From assembly GCF_030687895.1 (NCBI RefSeq), contig NZ_CP117452.1:1319501-1383500 (forward strand): DNA of 64,000 nucleotides, written 5' to 3'. The first letter of the stretch is position 1; each line of letters begins with the position of its first letter. This DNA is from Pseudomonas sp. FP198. GTDB taxonomy: Bacteria; Pseudomonadota; Gammaproteobacteria; Pseudomonadales; Pseudomonadaceae. Below the pieces are notes generated by a model. That model did not search any database, was not told the origin of the DNA, and saw only the letters and a program-made list of their open reading frames with translations. Below are positions 34,734 through 44,909 of the stretch, piece by piece. The position numbers and the translations under genes are program-made.

Positions 34734-37219
34734 CAGGCGCTTCCTCGATCAGCGGTTTTTTCCAGTTCGCTGACCATGCGCCGGATGCGATCGGCGAGCT
34801 TTTCCGAACTCATGCTTTCGCGGAATCGCTCCACCAGCAAGGGGAAGCCCAGCGGAGTAGGGCGTTTGATCAGGTGCAGGTCGAGTGTCAAGGTATCGAG
34901 GCGTTCCAAGGTCTGCTCCAGTCGGCGTATATCCAATTCTTCGCGCAGGACTTCCTCGCCGGCCTGGGCCAGCAGCAGGTTATCGGCGTCATATTGCTTG
35001 AACACTTGATAGAACAACCCGCTGGAAGCCTGCACTTGGCGGGTGCTCTTGGGGGCGCCGGGGTAGCCGGCGAACACCAGCCCGGCGATCCGGGCGATTT
35101 CGCGGAAGCGGCGCAGGGCCAGTTCTCCGGCGTTCAGGCTGGCGAGAACGTCGGCCAGCAAGCCATCGGTGCGCAACAGCGCCGGGTTCAGGTGCGTTGA
35201 CCAATCCAGCTCGGTGGCACTGAGCAATTCCAGGCCGTAGTCATTGACCGCAATCGAGAACGTCACCGGTTGGCGCTGGCTGACGCGCCAGGCCAACAGG
35301 CTGGCCAGGCCCAGATGTACCTGGCGCCCGGCGAACGGATACAGGAACAGGTGCCAACCCTCCCGGGATTTGAGCGCTTCGGCTAGCAGCGTTCCCTGCG
35401 TCGGCAGGCCGGACCAACGCAGCTGCGTTGACAGCAGCGGCAGTACGGCTTGCATTTCCGGTCCGTCGAAACGGCCCTGGGCGGCTTCGCTCAAGCGCGC
35501 GACGACCGCAGCAGCGAGCTCGCTGGAAAGCGGCATGCGTCCGCCATTCCAGCGCGGCACGGCGGCTTTTTTCGCCTGGCTGCGGCGTACGTAAGCTGTC
35601 ATGTCCTCGACCCGGACCAACTCGAGCAATCGCCCGGCGAACAGGAATCCATCGCCGGGGCGCAAGCGTGCGATGAATCCTTCTTCCACGCTGCCCAGGG
35701 TCTTGCCGCCGCCGCCCTTGCTCCAGAATTTCAATTGCAGGCTGGCGTCACTGACGATGGTGCCAATGCTCATGCCGTGGCGCCGGGCCAGACGCGCGTC
35801 AGGCACGCGCCAGATCCCGTGTTCGTCCGGTTCGACCCGTCGGTAATCAGGGTAGGCGGTCAGCGACAGGCCGCCGTGGCGCACGAACGCCAGCGCCCAG
35901 GCCCACTCGGCCGGGTTCAGGTCGCGGTAGGCCCAGGCCCCGCGCACCTCATCGAACAGCTCCTCGGGCACAAAACCACCACCCAAGGCCATGCTGACCA
36001 GATGCTGGACCAGTACATCCAAGGGTTTGTGGGGCGATTCACGCGGCTCGATTCGCCGCTGTGCCACGGCATCCTGGGCGGCGGCGGCCTCGATCAGCTC
36101 CAGGCTATGGGTCGGCACCAGGGTTATACGCGAGGTCCGCCCCGGTGCATGGCCGGAGCGTCCGGCGCGTTGCATCAAGCGAGCGACGCCCTTCGCGGAA
36201 CCGATCTGCAACACGCGCTCCACGGGCAGAAAATCCACCCCGAGGTCGAGGCTGGACGTACACACGACTGCCTTGAGCTGGCCCTCCTTCAACGCCCGCT
36301 CCACCCAGTCGCGGGTGTCGCGGGATAACGAGCTATAGTGCAACGCGATCAGTCCGGCCCAATCCGGGCGCGCTTCCAGAATGGCCTGGTACCAGATTTC
36401 CGCTTGCGCGCGTGTATTGGTAAAGACCAGGCAACTGCTGCTGGTGTCGATTTCAGCAACCACCTGGGGCAACATTTTCAGGCCGATATGCCCCGCCCAC
36501 GGAAAACGTTCGAGGGTTGGCGGCAACAGCGTATCGACCTGCAACGCCTTGGCATCGGCGCCCTGCACACTTATTCCGCCGCCTTGTGGGATCAATACCT
36601 GCTCGGCGTGGGCCTGGTTACCCAGGGTCGCGGATACGCCCCAGACAATCAGCCCGGGGTGCCAGTAGCGCAAGCGAGCCAGGGCCAGCTGCAATTGCAC
36701 GCCGCGCTTGTTGCCGAGCAATTCGTGCCACTCGTCCACCACGACCATGCGCAGGGTCGACACGGCCGTTTGCGCATCAGCGCGGGCGAGCATCAGCGTC
36801 AGGCTTTCGGGCGTGGTGATCAGCGCCGTGGGCAAGCGCCGGCCTTGTCGGGCGCGTTCGCTGGCGCTGGTGTCACCGGTGCGCAGGCCTACGCTCCAGG
36901 GAATCTGCAGCGGATCGAGGGGCGCTTCGAGAGCCTTGCCGGTGTCGGCGGCCAGCGCGCGCATCGGCGTTATCCACAAGACGGTCAGCGGTTCGCTCGG
37001 CGGTTTGCGTTTACGAGGCTTGTCCGGTGGCGGCACGCTGCGGGCGAAACGGTTGAGGGCGGCAAACCAGACGGCGTAGGTCTTGCCGGCGCCGGTATTG
37101 GCATGCAGCAACCCTGACTCGCCGCGCTTGACCGCAGCCCATACCTGCTTTTGAAAGGCGAACGGCTTCCAGCCGCGGGCATCGAACCACTGTTTCGCGA
37201 AGTTGCTGGATGTCCCCAT
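34733..37219 (-). CDS. lhr: Ligase-associated Lhr-type DEXH-box helicase
   Basis: An 828-residue superfamily 2 helicase, 3'-5', acting with the associated ligase and nucleases in DNA repair. Walker A is ANTGAGKT at residues 40-47, motif II is [11 protein letters not shown] (DEWH), followed by SATLGN and the [20 protein letters not shown] motif VI. From about 430 to the end lies the Lhr winged-helix and beta-barrel part. It is the short (core) form of Lhr. It is the first gene of a two-gene unit with pdeM. Confidence 0.93.
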   Translation of the reverse strand: MGTSSNFAKQWFDARGWKPFAFQKQVWAAVKRGESGLLHANTGAGKTYAVWFAALNRFARSVPPPDKPRKRKPPSEPLTVLWITPMRALAADTGKALEAPLDPLQIPWSVGLRTGDTSASERARQGRRLPTALITTPESLTLMLARADAQTAVSTLRMVVVDEWHELLGNKRGVQLQLALARLRYWHPGLIVWGVSATLGNQAHAEQVLIPQGGGISVQGADAKALQVDTLLPPTLERFPWAGHIGLKMLPQVVAEIDTSSSCLVFTNTRAQAEIWYQAILEARPDWAGLIALHYSSLSRDTRDWVERALKEGQLKAVVCTSSLDLGVDFLPVERVLQIGSAKGVARLMQRAGRSGHAPGRTSRITLVPTHSLELIEAAAAQDAVAQRRIEPRESPHKPLDVLVQHLVSMALGGGFVPEELFDEVRGAWAYRDLNPAEWAWALAFVRHGGLSLTAYPDYRRVEPDEHGIWRVPDARLARRHGMSIGTIVSDASLQLKFWSKGGGGKTLGSVEEGFIARLRPGDGFLFAGRLLELVRVEDMTAYVRRSQAKKAAVPRWNGGRMPLSSELAAAVVARLSEAAQGRFDGPEMQAVLPLLSTQLRWSGLPTQGTLLAEALKSREGWHLFLYPFAGRQVHLGLASLLAWRVSQRQPVTFSIAVNDYGLELLSATELDWSTHLNPALLRTDGLLADVLASLNAGELALRRFREIARIAGLVFAGYPGAPKSTRQVQASSGLFYQVFKQYDADNLLLAQAGEEVLREELDIRRLEQTLERLDTLTLDLHLIKRPTPLGFPLLVERFRESMSSEKLADRIRRMVSELEKTADRGSA

Positions 37220-37310
37220 GCGTGCGGTATGCGCCCTGAAAGTCCTTCTTCAAAGACCACGGCGGGGTGTGAAAGGTTTTATGACACAGGTTCTGGCAGG
37301 CGCGCTTTTG

Positions 37311-37338
37311 TGGCGAGGGAGCTTGCTCCCTCGCCACG
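37311..37338. repeat. Palindromic REP unit, GTGGCGAGGGAGC family
   Basis: GTGGCGAGGGAGC and GCTCCCTCGCCAC are exact complements with only TT between them. It is the outer arm of the long inverted repeat at 16687 with the inner part deleted, so the two half-units are back to back. Confidence 0.88.
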
Positions 37339-37351
37339 GCGGGAGGGGAAT

Positions 37352-38116
37352 CTATTTCAGATTGCCACTGAGAAACTGCTTGAGACGTTCGCTCTTCGGG
37401 CTGCCCAGCACGTCTTCCGGCGCGCCTTCTTCTTCCACCAGGCCCTGGTGCAGAAACAGCACCTGATTGGATACCTTGCGGGCGAAGCTCATCTCGTGGG
37501 TCACCATGATCATGGTCCGGCCTTCTTCGGCCAACCCCTGGATGACCTTCAAGACTTCTCCCACCAGTTCCGGGTCCAGGGCCGAGGTCGGTTCGTCGAA
37601 CAGCATCACCTCAGGCTCCATGGCCAAGGCGCGGGCAATCGCGACGCGTTGTTGCTGGCCACCGGACAGGAACGCCGGGTATTGCTCGGCGACACGTGCC
37701 GGCAGGCCGACCTTGTCGAGATAACGGCGGGCGCGATCCTCGGCTTCCTGCTTGCTGACGCCCAGCACCCGGCGCGGCGCCATCGTGATGTTTTCCAGCA
37801 CGGTCATGTGGCTCCACAGGTTGAAGTGCTGGAACACCATGGCCAGGCGCGTGCGGATGCGTTGCAGCTCGTCGGCGTCGGCCACGCGCATGCCGTGGTG
37901 ATCCTTGATCATCTGGATCGATTGGCCGTCCAGGCTCATGGCGCCGTCGTTGGGTTGTTCAAGGAAATTGATGCAGCGCAGGAAGGTGCTTTTGCCCGAG
38001 CCGCTCGCGCCGATCAGGCTGATCACGTCGCCGGTCCTGGCCTTGAGCGAGACCCCTTTGAGCACCTCATGCTGGCCATAGCTTTTGTGCAGGCCTTCGA
38101 TGGTCAGTTTGTACAT
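37352..38116 (-). CDS. aotP: Basic amino-acid ABC transporter, ATP-binding protein
   Basis: A 254-residue HisP/AotP-type ATPase that powers arginine/ornithine or similar uptake. Walker A is GASGSGKST, the ABC signature is [15 protein letters not shown] and Walker B is [18 protein letters not shown] 38116 is the domain start ([14 protein letters not shown]); the frame continues upstream into the aotO-like gene. It is the last gene of a five-gene operon with the order of aotJQMOP, but the argR that follows aotP in P. aeruginosa is absent. Confidence 0.88.
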   Translation of the reverse strand: MYKLTIEGLHKSYGQHEVLKGVSLKARTGDVISLIGASGSGKSTFLRCINFLEQPNDGAMSLDGQSIQMIKDHHGMRVADADELQRIRTRLAMVFQHFNLWSHMTVLENITMAPRRVLGVSKQEAEDRARRYLDKVGLPARVAEQYPAFLSGGQQQRVAIARALAMEPEVMLFDEPTSALDPELVGEVLKVIQGLAEEGRTMIMVTHEMSFARKVSNQVLFLHQGLVEEEGAPEDVLGSPKSERLKQFLSGNLK

Positions 38117-38129
38117 GGAACAGGCATCC

Positions 38130-39248
38130 TCAAGGCGAAAGTAGGTAGCCGCTGCGGTAGGCTTCGGTCCCGGCGACGTGGGCGATGACCATGCCGGCGG
38201 TGGCCATGCGACGCAGCGAGCGGGCGTACAGCAGCCCGGCATTACGGCAATGAACGGGGGTGACGGTGTCGTTGACCGGGTCGATGATTTCGGCGATCAA
38301 CTGTCCCGCCTCCAGGTATTCACCGGGCAGGGCGCTGTACACCAGCAGGCCGCCGACCGGTGTCGCCACCGGTTCGACGCCGGCCAGCGGCGTGGCCGGG
38401 TAGGGCAGGTCGGGCAACGGCACCGGCTCACCGTCGATGGCGCCGAAGTGGATCAGGTATTCGATCAGGGCCTGGCAGTCGAGACTCGCCAGGCCATGGT
38501 TGACGTCACCCTGGCCGCGCAATTCGACGGTTACCGAAAAACTGCCCAGGGGAATTTCGAAACGCTCACCGAAACGCTCCTTGAGCTGCCACCAGAGCAG
38601 CGTGAAGCACTCATCGAACGATTGGCCACCCGAGTCGGTCGCCAGCAGGCTGGCCTCGGCGCCGATGTAGCGCGCCAGCGGCTCGACCCGCGGCCAGGCC
38701 TCGGGCGTGGTGTAGAGATGGGCGACGGCTTCGAAATCGCAATGCAGGTCAAGCACCATGTCGGCATCACAGGCCAGGCGTTGCAGGACCAGCCGCTGGG
38801 ATTGCAGTTGGGTGCTGGCGGTCTGCCGACTGAGGGCGTCGCGCAGGCTGGTGCGGATCAGCATCAGGTTGTGCTGCGGGTCGTCGGTCAGCAGGCCTTC
38901 GATTTCGTTGCCGATCTCTTCGCTCAGGTCGACGAACCGGCGGTTGAAATTCTGCCCGCTCTCCAATTCGTAACGGCCCAGGGGCACGTCCATCAGGACC
39001 TGCTCAAGGCCGATCGGGTTGGCGACCGGCACCAGCACGATTTCGTGCCGCAGGTGGCCCGGAGCCTCGAGTTCGGCCAGGCGCTGCTTGAGGTGCCAGG
39101 CGACCAGCATGCCGGGCAATTCATCGGCATGCAGGGACGACTGGATATAGATTTTGCCGACGGCTTTTTCCGGGCCGAAGTGGAAGCTGTGGATCTTGCG
39201 TGCGGTCCCCGGCAGTGGGGCCAGCAGGTCATGAATCTGGTGGCGCAT
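38130..39248 (-). CDS. aotO: AotO-like succinylglutamate desuccinylase/aspartoacylase-family protein
   Basis: A 372-residue metal-dependent amidohydrolase-type protein. Zinc ligands are expected in [12 protein letters not shown] (His-x-x-Glu) and in [18 protein letters not shown] (the later His), with VANPIGLEQ between. The same gene occurs in the P. aeruginosa aot operon as aotO, where its role in arginine and ornithine uptake was not essential. It sits between the permease genes and the ATPase gene. The substrate is not known. Confidence 0.85.
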   Translation of the reverse strand: MRHQIHDLLAPLPGTARKIHSFHFGPEKAVGKIYIQSSLHADELPGMLVAWHLKQRLAELEAPGHLRHEIVLVPVANPIGLEQVLMDVPLGRYELESGQNFNRRFVDLSEEIGNEIEGLLTDDPQHNLMLIRTSLRDALSRQTASTQLQSQRLVLQRLACDADMVLDLHCDFEAVAHLYTTPEAWPRVEPLARYIGAEASLLATDSGGQSFDECFTLLWWQLKERFGERFEIPLGSFSVTVELRGQGDVNHGLASLDCQALIEYLIHFGAIDGEPVPLPDLPYPATPLAGVEPVATPVGGLLVYSALPGEYLEAGQLIAEIIDPVNDTVTPVHCRNAGLLYARSLRRMATAGMVIAHVAGTEAYRSGYLLSP

Positions 39249-39276
39249 TTACATGTATGTCCTGGGAACGGAAGCC

Positions 39277-39987
39277 TTAGTGGGTCGGCCCGAGAAAGGC
39301 CAGCCAGCGGCGTTCGGCGAGACGGAAGAGGCCCACCAGTGCAAACGTGACGGTCAGGTAGATCAACGCGGCGATCCCGAACGACTGGAACGTCAGGAAA
39401 GTGGCCGAGTTGGCATCCCGGGCGACTTTCAACACGTCTGGAACGGTAGCGGTGAACGCCACGGTCGTCGAGTGCAGCATCAATATCACTTCGTTGCTGT
39501 AGTACGGCAGCGAACGACGCAGCGCCGACGGCATGATCACGTACGTGTAGAGCTTCCAGCCGGTCAATCCGTAAGCCTTGGCCGCTTCGACTTCGCCGTG
39601 GTTCATGCTGCGAATCGCCCCGGCAAAGATCTCCGTGGTGTAGGCGCAGGTGTTCAATGCGAACGCCAGGATCGTGCAGTTCATCGCGTCGCGAAAGAAA
39701 CTGTCGAGCACGGGTTGGGCGCGCACCGCCTCGATGCTGTAGATGCCGGTGTAGCAGATCAGCAATTGGATATAGAGCGGCGTGCCACGGAACAGATAGG
39801 TATAGAACTGCACGGGCCAGCGGACGTAGAACCTGGGTGAAACCCGGGCGATGGACAGCGGAATCGACACTACGAAGCCGATCAGCAACGAAGCACTGAG
39901 CAGCCACAGGGTCATCGCCAGGCCGGTGATGTGGACGCCGTCGCTGTAGAGAAACGGTCGCCAGTATTCCTGCAGGAGTTCGATCAT
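39277..39987 (-). CDS. aotM: Basic amino-acid ABC transporter permease (AotM/HisM type)
   Basis: A 236-residue inner-membrane permease with five to six membrane helices and the EAA loop segment EVEAAKAYGLTGWKLYTYVIMPSA. It pairs with the upstream permease gene, with an ATGA overlap at 39984-39987. HisM/AotM family is inferred from order and from the length. Confidence 0.9.
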   Translation of the reverse strand: MIELLQEYWRPFLYSDGVHITGLAMTLWLLSASLLIGFVVSIPLSIARVSPRFYVRWPVQFYTYLFRGTPLYIQLLICYTGIYSIEAVRAQPVLDSFFRDAMNCTILAFALNTCAYTTEIFAGAIRSMNHGEVEAAKAYGLTGWKLYTYVIMPSALRRSLPYYSNEVILMLHSTTVAFTATVPDVLKVARDANSATFLTFQSFGIAALIYLTVTFALVGLFRLAERRWLAFLGPTH

Positions 39988-40712
39988 CGCACGGCCTCCC
40001 GGGCTCCGGCGGCGTAGCGGCGTTCAAGCCAGCGCAGGATAGCGTTGGATGCACTAGTGATCAGCAGATAGATGAGCGCCGCCAGCACCAGGAAATAAAA
40101 CAGCTGGTAGGTGCTCTTGCCCGCATCCTGGGCGGCCTTGACCAGGTCGGCCAGGCCGATGATCGACACCAGGGCGGTGGCCTTGAGCATGACCATCCAG
40201 TTGTTGCCGATGCCCGGCAGGGCAAAGCGCATCATTTGCGGGAACACGACATAGCGGAAACGCTGGCCACGCTTGAGACCGTAGGCCGTGGCCGCTTCGA
40301 CCTGCCCGCGAGGCACCGCGAGGATCGCGCCGCGAAAGGTTTCGGTGAAGTACGCACCGTAAATGAAGCCCAGGGTGATGACCCCGGCGCCGAACGGGTT
40401 GATCTCGATGTATTCCCATTCCATGAAATCGGTAAAAGACGTCAGCCAGGTTTGCAGGCTGTAGAAGATCAGCAGCATCAGCACCAGGTCGGGCACGCCG
40501 CGAATCAGCGTGGTGTAGAGCTGGGCCGGAATACGCAGCAGTTTGACGCTGGACAATTTGGCGCTGGCGCCGAGCAGCCCGAGCAGGACGCTAAGCAGCA
40601 AGGACAGGGCCGACAGCTTGATGGTCATCCAGGTGCCTTGCATCAGCAGCGGGCCAAAGCCCTGCAGGCTGAAGGCCGAGAGCCCCAGACTTTGTAGGAA
40701 TTGTTCGAACAT
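39984..40712 (-). CDS. aotQ: Basic amino-acid ABC transporter permease (AotQ/HisQ type)
   Basis: A 242-residue permease with the EAA loop QVEAATAYGLKRGQRFRYVVFPQMMRFALPGIGNNW. The ATG at 40712 is preferred because AAAGG lies 8 bases upstream; an ATG 6 bases earlier is too close to that site. A terminator-type hairpin lies between this gene and the binding-protein gene. It overlaps aotM by 4 bases. Confidence 0.9.
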   Translation of the reverse strand: MFEQFLQSLGLSAFSLQGFGPLLMQGTWMTIKLSALSLLLSVLLGLLGASAKLSSVKLLRIPAQLYTTLIRGVPDLVLMLLIFYSLQTWLTSFTDFMEWEYIEINPFGAGVITLGFIYGAYFTETFRGAILAVPRGQVEAATAYGLKRGQRFRYVVFPQMMRFALPGIGNNWMVMLKATALVSIIGLADLVKAAQDAGKSTYQLFYFLVLAALIYLLITSASNAILRWLERRYAAGAREAVR

Positions 40713-40731
40713 GGACATTGCCTTTGGCAGG

Positions 40732-40763
40732 AAAAAAGCGCCCACCCGGTTCAGGGTGGGCGC
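40732..40763 (-). terminator. Internal terminator between aotJ and aotQ
   Basis: On the minus strand GCGCCCACCC and GGGTGGGCGC (40738-40747, 40754-40763) form a perfect 10-base stem with a 6-base loop, followed by TTTTTT. It probably makes a leaky stop so that the binding protein is produced in excess over the permease. Confidence 0.85.
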
Positions 40764-40769
40764 CGCGCA

Positions 40770-41552
40770 TTATTTGCCGCTGTACAGATTCAGATCGCCA
40801 AAGTGTTTTTTCTGGATCTCGGCGTATTTGCCGTCGTCGTGTAACGCTTTGATACCTTTATCCAAAAGCGCCTTCAGCTCTTTGTTACCCTTTTTGATAC
40901 CGATGGCGGTCTTGGAGGGCAGCAGTTCGCTGTCCACCGGCTGGCTGACTTCATAGCCTTCGCCTTTTGGCGATTTCAGGAAGCCCAGTTCGGCCTGGAG
41001 CATGTCCTGGATCGCGGCATCGAGGCGGCCCGAGGTCAGGTCGGCATAGACCTGGTCCTGGTTCTGGTAGGCCTGGGTCTTGACGCCGGCCTTGTCCAGC
41101 ACGGCCTTGGCGTAGGCTTCCTGGATGGTGCCTTGCTCGTAGCCGACGGTCTTGCCCTTGAGCGAGGCAACGTCTGCGCTCAGGCCCGAGCCCTTCTTGA
41201 ATACATAGGCCGTTGGGCCGGAGAACAACTCGCTGGAGAAGTCGATAGCCTTTTCACGGGCCGGGGTCACCGTCATGGACGAGATCACGCCGTCGAATTT
41301 GTTGGCCTTGAGGCCGGGGATCATGCCGTCGAAATCGCTTTCGACCCATTTGCATTTGACCTTCAGTTCTTCGCAGATCGCATTGCCCAGGTCGATGTCG
41401 AAACCCACCAGGCTGCCATCGGCGGCTTTGGATTCGAACGGGGCGTAGGACGGGTCGACACCAAAACGCAGTTCCTTGTATTCCTTGGCCGTGGCGACGC
41501 CGGCGGCCATGCACAACGCCAGTGCAGAAAGGGTCAGCAGTGCTTTTTTCAT
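40770..41552 (-). CDS. aotJ: Periplasmic basic amino-acid binding protein (AotJ/HisJ/ArgT type)
   Basis: A 260-residue periplasmic receptor for arginine/ornithine/lysine/histidine-type substrates. The signal peptide is cleaved after VATA (about residue 22). Mature hallmarks are KELRFGVDPSYAPFESKAADGSLVGFDIDLGNAICEELK, GMIPGLKANKFDGVISSMTVTPAREKAIDFS and the LYFSGK-like end NLYSGK. It is the first gene of the operon. An inverted repeat around TTTTAAAA (41667-41683) lies in its upstream region. Confidence 0.9.
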   Translation of the reverse strand: MKKALLTLSALALCMAAGVATAKEYKELRFGVDPSYAPFESKAADGSLVGFDIDLGNAICEELKVKCKWVESDFDGMIPGLKANKFDGVISSMTVTPAREKAIDFSSELFSGPTAYVFKKGSGLSADVASLKGKTVGYEQGTIQEAYAKAVLDKAGVKTQAYQNQDQVYADLTSGRLDAAIQDMLQAELGFLKSPKGEGYEVSQPVDSELLPSKTAIGIKKGNKELKALLDKGIKALHDDGKYAEIQKKHFGDLNLYSGK

Positions 41553-41808
41553 TATTGAGTCCCTAAAACCAATTTGAGCGCTTGTGGCGCGTAAGATTGT
41601 TACCGGTGAAGGTCAGAACGGTATGACGGCATAAAGGTAGCAATTTCCGAACCATAGTGCCGAACAAGTGTTTTAAAAGCACTGGCGGCGAGAGACGGAA
41701 CGCGATGGTGCGCGGGGATGAGCGTACATCAAAAAGCGCACCGGGATGGAGCGTGCTGTTCGTTGATTCTGTCGTGGTGGAGGGGATTGTCTGTGGATGG
41801 GGTTTATC
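41553..41808. other. Upstream region of aotJ
   Basis: Gene-free stretch that should hold the operon promoter. Near 41667-41683 the sequence AGTGTTTTAAAAGCACT is an imperfect inverted repeat. I see no other gene before the long inverted repeat that starts at 41809. Confidence 0.5.
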
Positions 41809-41943
41809 TGTGGCGAGGGGATTTATCCCCGCTGGGTCGCGCAGCGGCCCCAAAAAAACCGGCACCTCGGCGTGTCAGACCGATCATGTTGATCAGTTTT
41901 GGGTCTGCTTCGCAGCCCAACGGGGATAAATCCCCTCACCACA
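41809..41943. repeat. Long inverted repeat, GTGGCGAGGGGATTTATCCCC family, copy 1
   Basis: Left arm TGTGGCGAGGGGATTTATCC (from 41809) pairs with a right arm ending in GGGATAAATCCCCTCACCAC. Inner segments CGCGCAGCG and CTGCTTCGCAG are further small inverted repeats. Same layout as at 44769 and 55732. Confidence 0.9.
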
Positions 41944-41955
41944 ATGACCGAGGGG

Positions 41956-43644
41956 TTATTTCAGAAGATCCTGAAGCGTCGCCAGCGTGTCCGCCTCTTC
42001 GACGGTCTTGTCCTGGCGCCAGCGCAGCATCCGTGGAAAACGTACCGCGATCCCGCTCTTGTGGCGCTTGGACAAGGCGATGCCTTCGAAGCCCAGTTCG
42101 AAAACCAGGGTCGGCGTGACGCTGCTCACCGGGCCGAACTTTTCCACCGTGGTCTTGCGCACGATGCTGTCGACCTGGCGCATCTCTGCATCGGTCAGCC
42201 CTGAATAGGCCTTGGCGAAAGGCACCAGCGTGCGTTCGCGGCTGCCGGGCGGGTTGTCCCACACGGCGAAGGTGTAGTCGCTGTAGAGGCTGGCGCGCCG
42301 GCCATGGCCGCGCTGGGCATAGATCAGCACCGCGTCGACACTGAACGGGTCGATCTTCCATTTCCACCACACGCCCATGTCCTTGGTCCGGCCAACGCCG
42401 TACAGCGCGTTGCGCGCCTTGAGCATCATGCCTTCGACGCCGAGACTGCGGGACGCTTCGCGCTGGCGGGCGAGGTCGAGCCAATCGTGGCCGGTGACGA
42501 TGGGCGACGGCAACAGCACCGGACTGTGGCAGCGGGCAACCAGGGCTTCCAGTTGCTCGCGACGCTCGGCCTGGGGCCGGCTGCGCCAGTCCTCGCCCTG
42601 CCATTCCAACAGGTCGTAGGCCATCACCGCCACGGGGGCGTCTTCCAGCACCTTCTTGCTCAGGGTCTTGCGACCGATGCGCTGTTGCAACAGGGCGAAG
42701 GTTTGTACCGCCGGCTGCAGCGGCGCCTCCGGATCAAAGGCATCCTCGGTGACCGCCTGCGGGGCTTTCCAGACCACGATTTCGCCATCGATCACCGTGC
42801 CGTCGGGCAACGCCTGCGCCAGGCAATGCAATTCAGGAAAGCGCTCAGTCACCAGGTCCTCGCCACGGGACCAGACCCACAAATGGCCGTCGCGCTTGAT
42901 CACCTGGGCGCGGATTCCGTCCCATTTCCACTCCACCTGCCAGTCGCTGGCCGGCCCCAACAAGGTGTCGAATTGCTCAACCGGTTGCGACAAGGCATGG
43001 GCCAGGAAAAACGGATAAGGCTGGCCGCCGCGTTGGGCGTGTTCATCGGCGGATTCGCCGGCGATCAGCTTGAGGTAACTGGCCGCGGTCGGGCGATGGG
43101 ACAGATCGGTGTAGCCCACCAGCCGTTGGGCCACCCGTTTGCTGTCGAGACCGGCCATCATAGCCAGCGCCCGGGTGACCAACAGCTTGGACACCCCGAC
43201 GCGGAAACTGCCGGTGATGAGCTTGATGCAGAGCATCAGGCTGGATCGGTCAAGTTCTGCCCACAGTGCCGGAAGCCGCTGCGTCAGTACCTCTGGCGTC
43301 TCACCGCGCAATGGCAGGAGTTTTTCCTCGATCCACACCGCCAGGCCTTCATCGGAACTGTGGGGCGATTCGGGCAGTACCAGCGAAATGGTTTCGGCCA
43401 GGTCGCCCACGGCCTGGTAACTTTCTTCGAACAGCCAAAGAGACAGGCCGGACACCTGGACCGCCAGCTCCCGGAGGATTTTCACCGGTACCAACTGCCT
43501 GGGACGCCCGCCCGAGAGAAAATACACCGCCCAGGCGGCGTCCTTGGGTGGCGCCTTGCTGAAATAATCCTGCATGGCCGCGAGCTTGGCGTTGCTTGAG
43601 GTGGTGGCGTCGAGTTCGGCGTACAGCTCGGCAAAGGTTTTCAT
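41956..43644 (-). CDS. Ligase-associated ATP-dependent DNA ligase
   Basis: A 562-residue ATP-dependent DNA ligase of the group linked to cisplatin-type damage response. Motif I is EWKWDGIRAQ with Lys240 as the adenylated lysine; motif III and IV are in VIDGEIVVWK and LGVEGMMLKARNALYG; motif V is VWWKWKIDPFSVDAVLIYAQ. An N-terminal DNA-binding domain covers about 1-220. It overlaps the exonuclease gene by 4 bases. Partner helicase and phosphoesterase genes are about 5 kb away on the same strand. Confidence 0.92.
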   Translation of the reverse strand: MKTFAELYAELDATTSSNAKLAAMQDYFSKAPPKDAAWAVYFLSGGRPRQLVPVKILRELAVQVSGLSLWLFEESYQAVGDLAETISLVLPESPHSSDEGLAVWIEEKLLPLRGETPEVLTQRLPALWAELDRSSLMLCIKLITGSFRVGVSKLLVTRALAMMAGLDSKRVAQRLVGYTDLSHRPTAASYLKLIAGESADEHAQRGGQPYPFFLAHALSQPVEQFDTLLGPASDWQVEWKWDGIRAQVIKRDGHLWVWSRGEDLVTERFPELHCLAQALPDGTVIDGEIVVWKAPQAVTEDAFDPEAPLQPAVQTFALLQQRIGRKTLSKKVLEDAPVAVMAYDLLEWQGEDWRSRPQAERREQLEALVARCHSPVLLPSPIVTGHDWLDLARQREASRSLGVEGMMLKARNALYGVGRTKDMGVWWKWKIDPFSVDAVLIYAQRGHGRRASLYSDYTFAVWDNPPGSRERTLVPFAKAYSGLTDAEMRQVDSIVRKTTVEKFGPVSSVTPTLVFELGFEGIALSKRHKSGIAVRFPRMLRWRQDKTVEEADTLATLQDLLK

Positions 43645-44672
43645 GAAGCGTCCTCGCCGCTGTCGCTCGCCACGGCGACGTCCTCTTCGTCATCGCCGTA
43701 TTCCGTGGTGAAGCCCTGGGCGTCGAGGCCTTGTTCACAGAGATGACGCACCAGCACGGCGACCGATCCGTGGGTGACCATGACCCGTTCGGCGCCGGTC
43801 TGTTCGATGGCCCAGAGCAGGCCAGGCCAGTCGGCGTGATCGGAAAGCACGAAGCCCCGATCCACGCCCCGTCGCCGACGGGTGCCGCGCAAGCGCATCC
43901 AGCCGCTGGCGAAGGCGTCGCTGTAATCGCCAAAACGCCGCATCCAGGTGCTGCCACCGGCGGAGGGCGGGGCGATGACCAGCGCCTGGCTCATGATCGG
44001 ATCAGTCTTTTTCACATCGCCGGCATAGATCGTCGGCGGCAGGTGCACACCGGCTTCGCGATAGACCCGGTTCAGCGGCTCCACCGCGCCATGGGCGAGT
44101 ATCGGGCCCAGGCTCGCGTCGATGCCGTGGAGGATTCGCTGGGCCTTGCCAAAGGAATAACAGAACAACACGCTGGCCCGGCCGGCGGCGATGTTCCCGC
44201 GCCACCATTGGTTGATCTCATCGAACACCTGCGTCTGGGGCTGCCAGCGATAGATCGGCAGGCCGAAGGTGGATTCGGTGATGAACGTATGACATTTCAC
44301 CGGCTCGAACGGTGCGCAGGTGCCGTCGGGCTCCACTTTGTAGTCGCCGGACGCGACCCACACCTCGCCTTGATATTCCAGCCGCACCTGGGCAGAGCCC
44401 AATACATGGCCGGCGGGATGAAAGCTCAAGGTCACGCCATGGTGCACCAGCCGTTCGCCATAGGGCAGGGTTTGCAGGTTGATGTCCTGGCCCAGCCGGG
44501 AGCGCAGGATGCCTTCGCCGGGTGCCGCTGCCAGGTAGTGCTGGTTGCCGCCGCGGGCATGGTCGCCGTGGGCGTGGGTAATGACCGAGCGGTCCACCGG
44601 ACGCCATGGGTCGATGTAGAAATCTCCCTGCGGACAATACAGGCCTTCGGGGCGGGCAATGACCAGATCCAT
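43641..44672 (-). CDS. Ligase-associated metallo-beta-lactamase-fold exonuclease
   Basis: A 343-residue SNM1-like nuclease that trims 5' ends in the ligase-associated repair pathway. Metal binding is seen in THAHGDHARGG (His33, His35, Asp37, His38) and in later motifs FHPAGHVLGSAQ, VASGDYK and VLSDHADWPG. The C-terminus is acidic. It is the first gene of a two-gene unit with the ligase. Confidence 0.9.
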   Translation of the reverse strand: MDLVIARPEGLYCPQGDFYIDPWRPVDRSVITHAHGDHARGGNQHYLAAAPGEGILRSRLGQDINLQTLPYGERLVHHGVTLSFHPAGHVLGSAQVRLEYQGEVWVASGDYKVEPDGTCAPFEPVKCHTFITESTFGLPIYRWQPQTQVFDEINQWWRGNIAAGRASVLFCYSFGKAQRILHGIDASLGPILAHGAVEPLNRVYREAGVHLPPTIYAGDVKKTDPIMSQALVIAPPSAGGSTWMRRFGDYSDAFASGWMRLRGTRRRRGVDRGFVLSDHADWPGLLWAIEQTGAERVMVTHGSVAVLVRHLCEQGLDAQGFTTEYGDDEEDVAVASDSGEDAS

Positions 44673-44768
44673 GCGGTTACCGGGGCGATGGGCTTGTCCG
44701 GTAGAGGCAACGGAGGAGGAAGAAGTTCGATCGGTTTTGGGGCAGGATCAACCTACGGCATGAACGAC

Positions 44769-44901
44769 TGTGGCGAGGGGATTTATCCCCGCTGGTCTGC
44801 GAAGCAGTCCCAAGGCAACTGATTGAACCTGTCAGATGTACCGAGTTGCTTGGTTTCAGGGCTGCTTCGCAGCCCAGCGGGGATAAATCCCCTCGCCACA
44901 A
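44769..44901. repeat. Long inverted repeat, GTGGCGAGGGGATTTATCCCC family, copy 2
   Basis: The left arm begins TGTGGCGAGGGGATTTATCC and the right arm ends GGATAAATCCCCTCGCCACA. The inner CTGCGAAGCAG and CTGCTTCGCAG segments are a further inverted repeat. It lies between the exonuclease gene and the convergent acylase end. Confidence 0.92.
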
Positions 44902-44909
44902 TGGAGAAC

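Noticed and set aside
37220..37351. A LexA box upstream of the lhr gene
   Set aside because: Several CTG and CAG triplets are present but none with a 10-base spacing.
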